This document shows positions 1 through 10,809 of a stretch of 64,000 nucleotides of DNA, piece after piece. Source of the stretch: Achatina immaculata (Eukaryota > Mollusca > Gastropoda > Stylommatophora > Achatinidae). Positions within the stretch are counted from its first letter, which is position 1; every line of letters begins with the position of its first letter. Both the position numbers and the translations under genes were made by a program. The stretch covers positions 5,178,186 to 5,242,185 of the forward strand of contig CM019710.1 in the NCBI GenBank assembly GCA_009760885.1. The letters are read 5' to 3'. Below the pieces are notes generated by a model that saw only the letters and a program-made list of their open reading frames with translations, ran no database searches and was not told where the DNA came from.

Positions 1-383
1 GGACACTTAACAAAACAGCTGAGAAACACATAAATGCCTTTGAATGTAAATGCTGCAGAAGAGTTCTTCAAATATCATGGACACGAAAAAGAAAACATAA
101 ATCCATACTAAAGAAGTTAATACTGAAGAAGGTTGGCTAGTAAATAAGATTAAACAAAGAAAACTTAAACATTCTGGACACATTAAACGTCATGATGACC
201 ATCTTGGAAGGATACATAATGGGAAAAAGAAAGAGAGGAAGACCAAAACGAAGATGGCTGCAAGACATCGCTGACGATCTGCAAATGGATGCATCAGCAA
301 CAGGGCATCTTGCTTACAACCGAGAGGCATACAGGAGATCTGCTAGGGAGTCAAAGTACCACAAGGGACATGCAAATGACTGA
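1..383 (+). mobile_element. nLTR-A tail: C-terminal end of a non-LTR retrotransposon ORF, frameshifted
   Basis: The copy is cut by the window edge. From position 3 it reads TLNKTAEKHINAFECKC then CRRVLQISW. It loses frame near 110 and again near 195, where a block present in other copies is missing. It resumes at 192 with GKRKRGRPKRRWLQ and NREAYRR to a TGA at 381-383. The C-x-RR-x-L-x-I-x-W and GKRKRGRP-x-x-W motifs are typical of the region after the reverse transcriptase domain in RTE/Jockey-like elements. No catalytic residues are present. At least ten more copies occur in the window. It is a dead 5'-truncated insertion. Confidence 0.85.
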
Positions 384-689
384 TAGACAAATATATATAT
401 ATAGTACATTATACAGCTCTGCTCTGACTGTCTCTACTCAGCAAATGGAAAAAATGGCAAAAGAGGAAGAGGGAAAACTCTTGAGGGAAAATCATGGGCA
501 ATGTACCGTGGAGGCATTACAGAAAGACAATAACGTGACTGAAGCGAAGTGTTAGTCACCGTGATTTGTTAAAACTGACGACAGCCAAGGCCTGTCGGAT
601 ACGCCTCATGATGATGACGACAATCCAACTTATCAATACTTTTAGTTTTCTTCATTACAGATTAAATTCCTCATTTCACGCCATTAAGG
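384..689. other. Intergenic stretch, no recognised gene
   Basis: A short ATATAT run (390-403) is followed by ordinary mixed sequence and a small ATGATGATGACG stretch near 608-620. The open frames are short and resemble nothing I know. Confidence 0.5.
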
Positions 690-878
690 CATATTTGAGA
701 CTGTGTTAGGCCCGTATTTGCAAGACCTTCAGAACATGACAGTGTGATCTGGTCAGTATCACGGCCTGGCCCGCATTTACCTTCCCAGATTTCTCTGGTA
801 CCCATTTTTAGAGGCCGAGGGGGCCCCATGTGTGGTGGCACCAGAAAAAAGATCCCCACAGCTGGGACTTGAGGCCTC
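690..878 (-). mobile_element. SINE-1 copy, lacking the tRNA-like head
   Basis: Read on the minus strand this matches the body of the fuller SINE-1 at 7,372-7,640: a GGTACC-AGAGAAAT-CTGGGAAGG block, then a GATACTGACCA-like block, then the GGCCTAACACAG 3' end. The A and B boxes that should lie right of 878 are absent, so this is a 5'-truncated copy. The block also occurs at 18.2 and 49.2 kb. Confidence 0.75.
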
Positions 879-997
879 TACATTACACAACTGTGAATTT
901 CCACCTCTCTATATTCTTCTCGATATGTACACTTCTGTAATCACAAAAGCTATAACCATACCCGGAATTCACACTACTTAAAGTCAATTCTGTAGCA

Positions 998-1070
998 CAG
1001 TGGTCTTCAAACTGGGGTCCATGGAACTCTAGGAGGTCCACAGAAGGATTTTTGGTAGTCTGCGGACAAA
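998..1070 (+). mobile_element. hAT-like transposon end (left terminal inverted repeat)
   Basis: CAGTGGTCTTCAAACTGGGG followed by a GTCC-rich stretch matches the usual start of hAT family terminal inverted repeats (CAGNGGTTCTCAAAC...). No facing end or 8-bp duplication was found nearby, so the element is solo or truncated. Confidence 0.45.
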
Positions 1071-1080
1071 TAAATGTATT

Positions 1081-1262
1081 CATCATCATCATCATCATCA
1101 TCGCCTTTCACTCCCTTGAAAGCATAGGCCACGGATAAAGGCTCTCCAGTCATCCCTGTTCGTGGAAGTATTCTCTGGTTCCTTCCATGTGCATCCCTGG
1201 TCTTTGAGCACTGTCACAATTTCTCTTCTCCTAGTAAGTCCAGGTCTTCCTCGTTTTCTATT
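1081..1262 (-). mobile_element. nLTR-E tail fragment with (GAT)n 3' tail
   Basis: On the minus strand it reads RKRGRPGLTRRRE, a W-containing segment, then RDDWRAFIRGLCF and a stop. The CAT run at 1,081-1,102 is its (GAT)n tail. It matches the longer copy at 8,713-9,114. The stop lies within a few bases of the tail, so there is almost no 3' UTR. Confidence 0.8.
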
Positions 1263-1282
1263 TCCTTGGGAGATTCCAGGTC

Positions 1283-1488
1283 AGAAATACTACTGTTTAG
1301 CAGGATTTGGGAAGAAGATAAGGTCCCAGAAGAATGGAAGGAGGCCCACGTTATAAAACTCCCTAAGAAAGGCGATCTGTTAGAATGTAAGAACTATAGA
1401 GGCATCTCCCTGCTCTCAATACCCAACGAGGTCTTCAGCAGGATTTTACTAAGTAGAGTTAAAACAAATGTAATGGGCTTGATTAAAT
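1283..1488 (+). pseudogene. Reverse transcriptase N-terminal fragment (non-LTR)
   Basis: The frame encodes IWEEDKVPEEWKEAHVIKLP, then KKGDLLECKNYRGISLLSIP and FSRILLSRVK. The W-K-x-x-x-V-I-K-LPKKGD-x-x-x-C-x-NYRGISLL pattern is the start of the reverse transcriptase fold in non-LTR retrotransposons. It ends at a TAA after about 65 residues without the YADD catalytic motif. It may belong to one of the tail families here, but the link cannot be shown. Confidence 0.8.
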
Positions 1489-2349
1489 AAAAGTTTGGCG
1501 TGATTCTGGTTCTATGTAGCACTTTCTCGTTAATGATGGGCTCATAGCTGTGCTCGGACCGAAAAAGGGATCCACTGCCGAAATAAAAAAGTGAAAAAAA
1601 AAACACGGCTGTAACACATCTTTATGTAAATACGTCTACAAAATTATGTTACCATTTCCATAAAAACATGGGGCAGAATCGATCTCATGTCAAGGTCACA
1701 CCGACTTCAGGAATATTGTATTCGATCCGACTTGACATGGAGTGACGTAGTTAAAAATAGAAAGAGAGTTTTTTTTTTTTTTAATTTTTTTTTTCAAGAA
1801 AGTGTTAAAAATTTCATTAACTTTTTTATAACCTTTATCATCTGTTGCCAATAAGCTTGACTCCAACATTCCTGGCCCTCTTTTCTTTCTCCTCTTACTC
1901 CTCCACCACTTCCTCGTCCTCCACGTCCTAGTATTCTGAAATGTGGTATTCGAATCTACTGCTCCATGATTGGTCCGCCCAATGATTACACAGCCCAACA
2001 AAACGGTTCTTTTCTTGGTGCCTTGATTTTTAGGCCAGTTCTTGTGGTTACTTGAGGCTCTGATTCAGAAAATTGCCTTGGATGGAGCACATCAGCTCTA
2101 GTTCCTTAGATATGGTTGAATTTATAAAATGTTAGTCCTCTTTAACAAATCTTTTCTACAGAATTGGGCTGTCATAACAAGCGATCTTATGTGAATGGAA
2201 AATGTATGTATTTAATTTATCCACATCTTTCTCTTTTACAATGACCTTTGTTTCACAACTATTCGTCTACTTCCTTTCCTATAATGCACACTGGCATAAG
2301 TATGTATAGCCCAAATGACAAAAATCGCTTTTGTTGTGTTATATTACAT
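1489..2349. other. AT-rich intergenic stretch, no recognised feature
   Basis: This contains T runs near 1,770-1,795 and otherwise mixed AT-rich sequence. The short open frames lack recognisable motifs. Confidence 0.5.
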
Positions 2350-2757
2350 AGGTAGGTAATCTTGTCGTTCCGTAGAAGAACATAGGAATATGGTGTTAGT
2401 GCCCATATTTTCCTTGACCTGTCAGCACACAGTAATACATAATAATGGATGCATCAGCAGCAGGTCATCTTGCTCACAACCGAGAGGCCTACAGGAGTGC
2501 TCTTAGGGAGGCAAAGCTCCACCAGGGACATGCAAATGAATGAATGAATGAATGAATGGAATGAATGAATGAAATGTCAGCACACTAGAGGGTGGTATGG
2601 TCAGTATCACGCCTGGGTGCCTTTCCTTCCCTAACTCCAGAAGAAGTCGGGTACTCATTTCTACAGCTGGGGCGACTGGGGTGCCTCCGGCCGGATTCGA
2701 ACCCCGACCTTCGCCATGAGAGACCAGTGCACTCACCACTTCGCCACTCAGACACCG
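2350..2757 (-). mobile_element. SINE-4 copy, tRNA-derived, interrupted by an nLTR-A insertion
   Basis: The minus-strand head at the right contains a B box GGTTCGAATCC and a GAAGTGG-type A box, with the GATACTGACCA-like core in the middle and a GGTA-type tail at the left. The element is split by 2,431-2,574. An intact copy lies at 50,362-50,623, and removing the insert and one duplication restores colinearity. Confidence 0.85.
2431..2574 (+). mobile_element. Short nLTR-A insertion with 11-bp target-site duplication and (TGAA)n tail
   Basis: The insert carries only the last ~100 bp of nLTR-A (MDASAAGHLAHNREAYRS frame) and ends in (AATG)n. It is bracketed by tgtcagcacac at 2,420-2,430 and 2,575-2,585. 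This defines the family's 3' terminus: the coding end runs straight into the tetranucleotide tail. Confidence 0.9.
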
Positions 2758-2944
2758 TTTTTTACATAATTATGTGCAAACAATTAAGATGGTCTTCGTA
2801 GACTAAATAAATGTGTATTTCAAAGGTTTCTCAACCTGATCTGTTTAAAACAGTTGTGTGCATTACAGTTATGACCGTATAGGAGATCTATGTATATTCC
2901 CATTCATATCATTTCATTTTTGCTAATCGAACACCGTAGAGGTT

Positions 2945-3589
2945 ATGGCTACTTCAAGACTTAGCTGCTCGAATCATCCTGGCATATTTTGCTATATTTG
3001 TAGGGAGCACAAACTGAAAGCAAGTAGGAAACCTATTTCTGGTTTTGTAAAAAAAGAGCATAGTTATTTTAGTGTCAGGCTAGGAGATCAAGATAAGCCA
3101 TGGGCTCCTCATATTGTGTGCAAAATTTGTACGGAGGATTTGCGCTAGTGGACAAATGGAAAGAGAAGCAGCCTGAAATTTGGAGTGCCAGCGGTGTGGA
3201 GGGAACCGAAAAGCCACTTCGATGACTGTTATTTTTGTATTGTTACTGTCACAGGCATCAATCAAAATAATCGTGACAAGTTGTCTTACCCTGCTCTACC
3301 TCCAGCCAGGAGACCTGTTCCGCACTCGGGTCTTGTACCTGTTCCACCTTTCCTTGAACTAGCACAGCTCTCAGAGGATGAGTCTTGCATGTCTGATATC
3401 CCACAAGGTAAAGAAAGTGGGAGCAGCGACAGTGAGAGAGACAGAGAGATAGAGATAGAGAGACAGAGAGAAGAGACAGAAAGAGACAGAGAGATAGAGA
3501 TAGAGAGACAGAGAGATAGAGATAGAGAGACAGAGAAAGAGACAGAAAGAGACAGAGAGATAGAGGCAGAGAGAGAGACAGAGAGATAG
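2945..3589 (+). pseudogene. Cysteine-pair (CxxC) protein gene remnant, one in-frame stop, running into a microsatellite
   Basis: The frame from ATG 2,945 encodes 67 residues with CYIC at 16-19, WAPHIVC at 53-59 and CKIC at 59-62, then a TAG at 3,146-3,148. The same frame continues with VWREPKSHFDDCYFC, RRPVPH and an acidic serine stretch (LSEDESC, GKESGSSDSE), then enters the GAGACA repeat as RDREIE-type residues to 3,589. Three CxxC pairs suggest zinc binding. I recall similar uncharacterised domains repeated in several invertebrate genomes, but cannot check. No frameshift separates the halves, so it is a recent pseudogene, a stop polymorphism, or an assembly error. No introns are evident, which fits a retroposed or transposon-borne copy. 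Confidence 0.55.
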
Positions 3590-5312
3590 GGACAGAGAGA
3601 GACAGAGAGATAGAGACAGAGACAGAGACAGACAGAGAGATAAAGACAGAGATAGAGACAGAGAGATAGAGACAGAGAGATAGAGACAGAGAGATAGAGA
3701 CAGAGATAGAGACAGAGAGATAGAGACAGAGAGATAGAGACAGAGAGATAGAGACAGAGATAGAGACAGAGATAGAGACAGAGATAGAGACAGAGAGATA
3801 GAGACAGAGATAGAGACAGAGATAGAGACAGAGAGATAGAGACAGAGATAGAGACAGAGAGATAGAGACAGAGATAGAGACAGAGATAGAGACAGAGATA
3901 GAGACAGAGAGATAGAGACAGAGATAGAGACAGAGATAGAGACAGAGATAAAGACAGAGAGATAGAGACAGAGACAGAGATAGAGACAGAGAGATAGAGA
4001 CAGAGATAGAGACAGAGATAGAGACAGAGATAGAGACAGAGACAGAGACAGACAGAGAGATAGAGACAGAGACAGAGAGATAGAGACAGAGATAGAGACA
4101 GAGATAGAGACAGAGAGATAGAGACAGAGAGATAGAGACAGAGAGATAGAGACAGAGATAGAGAGACAGAGAGATAGAGACAGAGAGATAGAGACAGAGA
4201 TAGAGACAGAGATAGAGACAGAGATAGAGACAGAGAGATAGAGACAGAGATAGAGACAGAGAGAGACAGAGATAGAGACAGAGATAGAGACAGAGATAGA
4301 GACAGAGATAGAGACAGAGAGATAGAGACAGAGATAGAGACAGAGATAGAGACAGAGAGATAGAGACAGAGATAGAGACAGAGATAGACAGAGATAGAGA
4401 CAGAGATAGAGACAGAGATAGAGACAGAGATAGAGACAGAGAGAGACAGAGATAGAGACAGAGATAGAGACAGAGATAGAGACAGAGAGAGACAGAGATA
4501 GAGACAGAGATAGAGACAGAGATAGAGACAGAGAGATAGAGACAGAGATAGAGACAGAGATAGAGACAGAGATAGAGACAGAGAGATAGAGACAGAGAGA
4601 GACAGAGAGAGACAGAGATAGAGACAGAGATAGAGACAGAGAGAGACAGAGAGAGACAGAGATAGAGACAGAGAGAGACAGAGATAGAGACAGAGATAGA
4701 GACAGAGATAGAGACAGAGAGAGACAGAGATAGAGACAGAGAGAGACAGAGATAGGGACAGAGATAGAGACAGAGATAGAGACAGAGAGAGACAGAGATA
4801 GAGACAGAGATAGAGATAGAGACAGAGATAGAGACAGAGAGAGACAGAGATAGAGACAGAGATAGAGACAGAGATAGAGACAGAGATAGAGACAGAGAGA
4901 GACAGAGATAGAGACAGAGAGAGACAGAGATAGAGACAGAGATAGAGACAGAGAGAGACAGAGATAGAGACAGAGATAGAGACAGAGAGAGACAGAGATA
5001 GAGACAGAGATAGAGATAGAGACAGAGATAGAGACAGAGAGAGACAGAGATAGAGACAGAGATAGAGACAGAGATAGAGACAGAGATAGAGACAGAGAGA
5101 GACGGAGATAGAGACAGAGATAGAGACAGAGAGAGACAGAGATAGAGACAGAGATAGAGACAGAGATAGAGACAGAGATAGAGACAGAGATAGACAGAGA
5201 GATAGAGACAGAGATAGAGACAGAGAGATAGAGACAAAAAGAGAGAGACAGAGAGATAGAGGCGTAGAGAGACACAGAAAGAGACAGAGAGAGACAGAGA
5301 GATGTAGACTAT
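3428..5312. repeat. GAGACA/GAGATA microsatellite-minisatellite array (~1.9 kb)
   Basis: Interleaved hexamers gagaca and gagata plus extra GA dinucleotides run almost unbroken. Early units are mixed and the later part is a more regular 12-bp gagacagagata. The long Leu/Ser-rich minus-strand frames across it arise from the repeat. Its left edge lies inside the open frame of the cysteine-pair remnant. Confidence 0.95.
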
Positions 5313-6011
5313 ATCTGTGCAATCTACATTTATTACTGATAATGTTCAAGAATTTGGTTAATTACAGCTGTTAAGGCACTCTCTTGGCATGTACTTCTGT
5401 ACTGCGTGTCCAGTATTCCCCAACCCAATGACCGCCAACCCAGGATTCTCCTCTCCAAGGAATACTATATGCCAGTCATGCTTCAGGTCAAACATACATC
5501 ATAACATTTCCACAACATGATATAGACATTTTCAAGTCATATATAAAAATACATAAACGTTAGATTTACTCAACAACGTGGATCAATGGTGACATACATT
5601 CACATAAAACATGCAACACATATCATAAAAAAACATTGGAGGCATATCAATCAATGCAATATTCATTAGCTTATGTAACTAAAGTAACCGTGGCTATTGT
5701 GTTCAAACCCCTCATCCCAGTGCACAATCCATTACCCCAGAACGCGCACATACACTTTATATCCATGCGGCTAACCTGCTCTGTCACTATACCCCTTCAT
5801 ACATAAACTTGTGTGCTATCGCACTATTACACTTCAGTTCAATAAAGTTCAAATATAATGTGCCAACGCACTAAGTTCCCTTCCAGTTCATGAAGTTCAA
5901 ATAATATGTCAACAGACTAATACTCCGTCTCAGTTCATTAGTTCAAGTGTGCTCATGCACTAATACATATATCCACCACTTCATGAAGTTCACATGAAGA
6001 CCAAGCCTGAT
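5313..6011. other. AT-rich region with loose ~60-bp repeats, no gene
   Basis: Around 5,835-5,990, phrases such as cagttcatgaagttcaaat and atgtgccaacgcacta recur imperfectly, suggesting an old tandem repeat. The rest is unique AT-rich sequence without coding signal. Confidence 0.45.
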
Positions 6012-6253
6012 GGCATCACCCATGGTATTCAAGAGAACGTTAATCACAGAAATCACTAATATAATTATCTCCACAGATACGTGAATTTCTCATAACAATA
6101 CCAGCATTAAGGCATCACCCGTGCTATTCAAGAGAACGTTAATCACAGGAATCACTAATATAATTATCCCCACAGATACACGAATTTCTCATAACAATAC
6201 CAGCATTAATACATCACCCGTGCTATTCAAGAGAACTTGCATTATCAGAAATC

Positions 6254-6256
<3 letters not shown>
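6012..6256. repeat. 99-bp minisatellite, about 2.4 copies
   Basis: catcaccc recurs at 6,014, 6,113 and 6,212, giving a period of 99 bp. Units one and two differ at only a few positions. The third is cut off by the AT run that follows. Confidence 0.85.

Positions 6257-6335
<79 letters not shown>
6257..6335. repeat. (AT)n microsatellite
   Basis: An almost pure AT dinucleotide run of about 78 bp with one phase slip near 6,310. Confidence 0.95.
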
Positions 6336-6657
6336 CCCACTCCGACATGGAATTCACATGAATTATCAGCATGATTCATCGTGAACAAAATACATATCCA
6401 TATGTATGTAAAGCAACAATATCAAGTCGACAGGGTACAGGTATCTCCATGTCAGCGAGATCGATCTAGCCCCACCATGCCTGTAATAATCTCCATCTTA
6501 TCCTTATTGATTCTTTTTTTCTTTTTTCCGCACGCTTTCCTCCTTATATAACGCAGCCCGCTCGCTCCCATCATTTTGAGCCACATGCGCTCGTCCACAG
6601 ACAGAGAGATACATAATTATCTATCTATCTCTCTTTCTCTTATTTTTTTTAAATTTT
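6336..6657. other. Unique stretch, no recognised gene
   Basis: Mixed sequence with pyrimidine-rich parts and a small (TCTA)n near 6,620-6,635. Confidence 0.4.
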
Positions 6658-6945
6658 GACAACATTTTTTTTTCTATCTCCTACTCTTCTCAAACATTCT
6701 CCATTAGTTAATTTTGCCGTCCAGGGAATTCGCAACATTCTTCTAATAAACCACATTTCTGCTGCTTCCAATGACTTTTATGCTGATCTGCCTATTGTCA
6801 ATGATTCACTTCCATATAACAAGATAGGTTCAATATAGGCATTTTAGGACTCGTTTTCTAACAATCATTGATAAGGATGTGTTGGCTAATATGTTTCTCA
6901 TTCTCTGAAATGCAGTCTTTGCTTGGCCTATTCTGTTCTTAACTT
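6658..6945 (-). mobile_element. nLTR-B fragment
   Basis: On the minus strand it matches the 28.9-kb and 10.0-kb nLTR-B copies over the NRIGQAKTAFQRMRN to SLEAAEMWFIRRM-like region, with frame breaks. It lacks the 3' end, so it is truncated on both sides. Confidence 0.75.
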
Positions 6946-7371
6946 TGTTTATTCTGTCCCTTTATGTGTCTAGATCAGAGGCGTCAAATGCCACACTTCC
7001 TTTGGTAATGAATATGTCGCTCAGACCAGCGGGCGTAGCTACAAACAGAGGCGCTCTGTACCGCCTACACAACAACCACCGGTACTGCGCCACGCTGGAG
7101 ACGTCGGCACACATCATCCATTACCATAAAGAGGCCCCGCTTCCATTGCAACAAACTAAAGGGGGCCCCGCTTCCACTGCAGCAACCCCAGACTCGCCAT
7201 CATCCTGATCAAACCAGGTAGCATTTCTCAGACTATCTATCAAAACACCAGAGTTCTGCGAAGGATAAACTACGAGAAGAACAAGAATAAGGTTTGTTTT
7301 TTTTACTTAAAAAAGGGTGAAATTCCCGTTTCTCTGCCATTAAGATAAACTCGGGATACTGTGTATCCCTA
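6946..7371. other. Unique, locally GC-rich stretch without a recognised gene
   Basis: Positions 7,020-7,210 are richer in GC than the flanks and carry a partial duplication of gaggccccgcttcca / gggggccccgcttcca. The 87-codon open frame here matches nothing I recognise. Confidence 0.4.
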
Positions 7372-7640
7372 ACCAAACTCTGGATACTGTGTTAGGCCCG
7401 TATTTCCAAGATATTCGGCACATCAAAGTGTGAATGGTCAGTATCACGCCTTGGCTACATTTATCTTCCTAGATTTCTCTAGTACCCCATTTTTTTAGAG
7501 GCTGGGTTCACCCCCTGGGCCTTTCTGGTGTGGTGGTACCAGAAAGAAAAATCCCCCACTGCTGGGACTGGAACCCAGTACCCCCCCAGATTAGAAGACC
7601 TAGAGGCTAACCACTCAGCCAACCACGCCGCCCAACAAGA
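7372..7640 (-). mobile_element. SINE-1, near full-length tRNA-derived SINE
   Basis: On the minus strand the head carries an A box TGGCTGAGTGGTTAGC (plus coordinates 7,606-7,621) and a B box GGTTCCAGTCC (7,565-7,575), spaced as in a Pol III promoter. A GGTACCACCAC linker, an AACCCAGCCTCTAAAA core, a GATACTGACCA-like block and a GGCCTAACACAGTATCC 3' end follow. It is uninterrupted, unlike the copies at 17.7 and 48.6 kb. No anticodon arm fold is expected to survive. Confidence 0.85.
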
Positions 7641-8036
7641 TCAGATTATATTCAGCAGAAGAAGAAAAGAACACAGAGTCATTATTTTAAATGAGAAAAG
7701 ATATAAAGAAAACTTGACAAAGCAAAAGTAGTATAAATAAAACAGCAGCAATCATTTAAAAAAAAGTCATCAACAAAGAAAGAGGGAGAGTAATAAACAT
7801 CTTTCGTAAAGAGTACAAATGATGTAACACTATGGTAATTAAAGCAAAACACGGCTCCTCCGCGATGATTGCCTCCCCTGAACAAGCCTCGTTGTGGTTG
7901 CAAATGAAATGCCAACTCATCAACTTGTTAGTCCAGAAGGAAACACAGGGATCTTTTGAACGGGCCGCGATTTTGTCCGAGTGTTGTCCATATCTTCCAA
8001 AACTTTCCATCTGTGATTTCCATCCCTTGTTTTCTG
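7641..8036. other. Unique stretch, no recognised gene
   Basis: AT-rich sequence with an A run near 7,760. Open frames here extend into the following TCTA repeat and look fortuitous. Confidence 0.4.
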
Positions 8037-8393
<357 letters not shown>

Positions 8394-8611
8394 TTTAACT
8401 CTCTGTTCGTTTAATTGAAAATCTCTCTATTGACTGTCTATCTATAAAACTGTCTGTCTATCTAACTGCCTTTCTAATTATTTAAACTGCCTATTTAATA
8501 CAACTGTCTACCTGTATATATAACTATCTGCCTGTTATCTGTCTTTTTGCCTACATAATTGTCTGTCTACATATCCATTTAATCATCGTTTCTATTTATC
8601 AGTCCGCATGC

Positions 8612-8688
8612 GTCTCAATATGATTATCAATTTTTGTCTACCTGTATAATATCCTTCTGTAATATTTTCCTCCCACAATCAACCATTC
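8612..8688 (+). repeat. Left copy of an ~80-bp direct repeat flanking nLTR-E
   Basis: This begins gtctcaatatg and contains taatattttcc and cacaatc. It matches 9,115-9,195 across its length with scattered substitutions and small indels. The nLTR-E tail lies between the two copies. Confidence 0.7.
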
Positions 8689-8712
8689 ATAAACTACTGC
8701 TTGAGGATGATT

Positions 8713-9114
8713 TTAAACATTAAATGGCTCGACAAGATCCGGAAAGAGGAGGTCTGGGAAAGGGCAGGACAAGAACCAATGAACCAACAAATCATGTGTA
8801 GGAACTGGAGGTGGACTGGCCACACTCTGAGGAAACCCGACACCAGCATAGCAAGACAGGCACTGACATGAAATCCTCAAGGAAAGAGAAATCGAGGAAG
8901 ACCTGGACTTACTTGGGGAAGAGAAATTATGACAGTGCTCAGAGACAAGGGATACACATGGAAGGAAGCAGAGAATAATTCCACGAACAGGGATAACTGG
9001 AGAGCCTTTATCCGTGGGCTATGCTCTTAAGGGAGTGAAAGGAGGTGATGATGATGATGATGATGATGATAATGATGATAATGATAATGACGATGATGAT
9101 GATGACGATGATGT
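8713..9114 (+). mobile_element. nLTR-E tail with one in-frame stop and (GAT)n tail
   Basis: A single frame from 8,713 to the TAA at 9,028-9,030 reads LNIKWLDKIRKEEVWERAG, then NWRWTGHTLRKPDTSIARQA, NPQGKRNRGRPGLTWGRE and NRDNWRAFIRGLCS. One TGA interrupts it where the related copy at 45.1 kb has tryptophan (LTW-NPQGK). The GH-x-x-R and GKR-RGRP motifs place it after the reverse transcriptase. The (GAT)n tail starts 15 bp after the stop and runs to 9,114. Confidence 0.85.
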
Positions 9115-9195
9115 GTCTCAATATGGTTATCAATCTCTGTCTATCTATATAACATCCTTCTCTAATATTTTCCCCTCACAATCTTCAATCCACTC
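9115..9195 (+). repeat. Right copy of the ~80-bp direct repeat flanking nLTR-E
   Basis: It starts gtctcaatatgg immediately after the (GAT)n tail and parallels 8,612-8,688. It could be an unusually long target duplication or an older tandem duplication into which the element inserted. Confidence 0.7.
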
Positions 9196-9597
9196 TTCTT
9201 GTCTGTCATAAATATCAATCTATTTTCATTCAATTTTCAATTTCCCCTAGCTCTCACACAACATCGCAACAGAAAAGCCATGAACAACTAAGAATCCTTA
9301 AAGGCTATAGTATTTCTTGCGTACAATAATTAATAACAAGATGAGATTCGAAAGCCATTTAGGGGGTAGAAAATCAGCTTAATATCATCCTTGTACTGAA
9401 TCCAGAAAAGGATAATATATATTAGGGCAGGTCCGCGCTATCGTTTTTGAATTAAATGACTTGTCAGTTTATCCGATTTCAGCGCTTGGCGTAACCTCTA
9501 CGAGGAGGGTGGCTAGCCCAAGTAAAGTAGGTCAATAGGTCATCACCACGTGATGCTATTGGAAAGGGGCTGTTTGAAAGGCCAAAAAGGGATGGGA
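9196..9597. other. Unique stretch, no recognised gene
   Basis: No coding or repeat signal could be identified here. Confidence 0.4.
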
Positions 9598-10003
9598 AAT
9601 CGTGTGCTGTTATCAGACCGTTATGGGCTTTAAGTATCTCGGAAGCCTCATTTCAGCAGACAGGAATATTGAGAAGGAAGTATCCACAAGAATTGGACAG
9701 ATCTCCCAGGCCTTTAAACAAATCAGCAAACATATGGAAACCTCCAATTCTCCATACAAACCTCAAGCTCAGAATCTATAAATCCAATGTTCTCTGTATT
9801 TTATTATACGCAGCCAAAACAATGGAGAACCAATCAGAGAACTGAAAGTAGACCGAGACGATTTGAAGTAAGATGCCTCAAAAAAAATATAAGAATACAG
9901 TGGGAAGAACACACGGAAAACGAGGAAATAACAAAACGAACAAGAGTTGAGAAGATTACTAAAGAGGAGAAAAGATGAAGATGGGAATGGCTGGGCCACA
10001 TAC
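9598..10003 (+). mobile_element. nLTR-I tail, heavily frameshifted, interrupted by nLTR-B
   Basis: Pieces read FKYLGSLISADRNIEKEVST, then a RIGQISQAFKQI-like segment, then (after frame shifts) RTNQRTES, EVRCLKK, TNEEITKRT-like residues and WEWLGH. This is the FKYLG to GH-x-x-R section of a non-LTR retrotransposon tail. It stops at the GH motif because an nLTR-B element on the opposite strand inserted at 10,004. Confidence 0.7.
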
Positions 10004-10755
10004 TCATCATCATCATCAGGTGCTGTGCCGACTGGCGTTGGCTATTATGCTTCTCAGTCTATACACGATCCTTCATGCAGGCCATCAGTTCAGTTGGTGA
10101 TCTCCTCTCACACCATCCCGTCAGACTGTCCAGTATCATTTCTCTTGGTCTCCCTCTTGATCTTCTTCCTTCTATTTTTCCTGTTGTTATAATATTTTCA
10201 ATGGCCCCTCTTCTCATTGCATGTCCTATGAAAGTACATTGTCTCTCTCTGATCTTTTTGACAAAATTTTTTTGTCTCTCCATCTCTTCTAATACATTCT
10301 TCATTAATTATTTTTGCTGTCCAGGGGATTCGCAACATTCTTCTAATAAACCACATTTCTGCTGCTTCCAACGATTTTTGTGCAGACTTGCCTATTGTCC
10401 ATGATTCACTTCCATATAACAAGATAGGTTGAATATAGCATTTTAGGACTCGTTTTCTAACATTCATTGATAAGGATGTGCTAGCTAATATGTTTCTCAT
10501 TCTCTGATATGCAGTCGTTGAATAATTCCGTTTAATTTTATACTGTATGTTGGTGGATTCTGTTTCTTAAATATAACCATAGTCTCTGTCTTTTTGATGT
10601 TCAAAGTAAAGCCTTTCTGTTCACTTTCTCTGTCGACTTTATCCAAGAGATTTTCCAGGTGTTGTTGGTTCTCAGCTATCAGTACTGTGTCGTCAGCATA
10701 CCGAAGGTTGTTAATATTTTATCCTCCAATTTTTATGCCTGGTTCTGTGATGTTC
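10004..10755 (-). mobile_element. nLTR-B insertion with YADD-containing RT fragment, (GAT)n tail and TSD
   Basis: The minus-strand frame carries INNLRYADDTVLIAENQQ (YADD at 10,689-10,700), then LNIKKTETMVIF, a deletion near 10,520, then RKRVLKCYIQPILLYGSESW, a CRR-type block, GHAMRRG, RRSRGRPRE and WRSIIANA. The (CAT)n at 10,004-10,016 is its (GAT)n tail. ccacatac at 9,996-10,003 and 10,756-10,763 is an apparent 8-bp target duplication. YADD is the reverse transcriptase catalytic motif, so this copy keeps part of the palm domain. Frame breaks make it inactive. Confidence 0.85.
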
Positions 10756-10809
10756 CCACATACCATAAACGCGAAACAAAAAAAACAAAAAACGCCCCAT
10801 ATACGGCCT

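Noticed and set aside
3258..5349. Three long minus-strand open frames of 630-690 residues, Leu/Ser-rich
   Set aside because: They are translations of the GAGACA/GAGATA array in all three phases, with no domain and no unique sequence except short edges.
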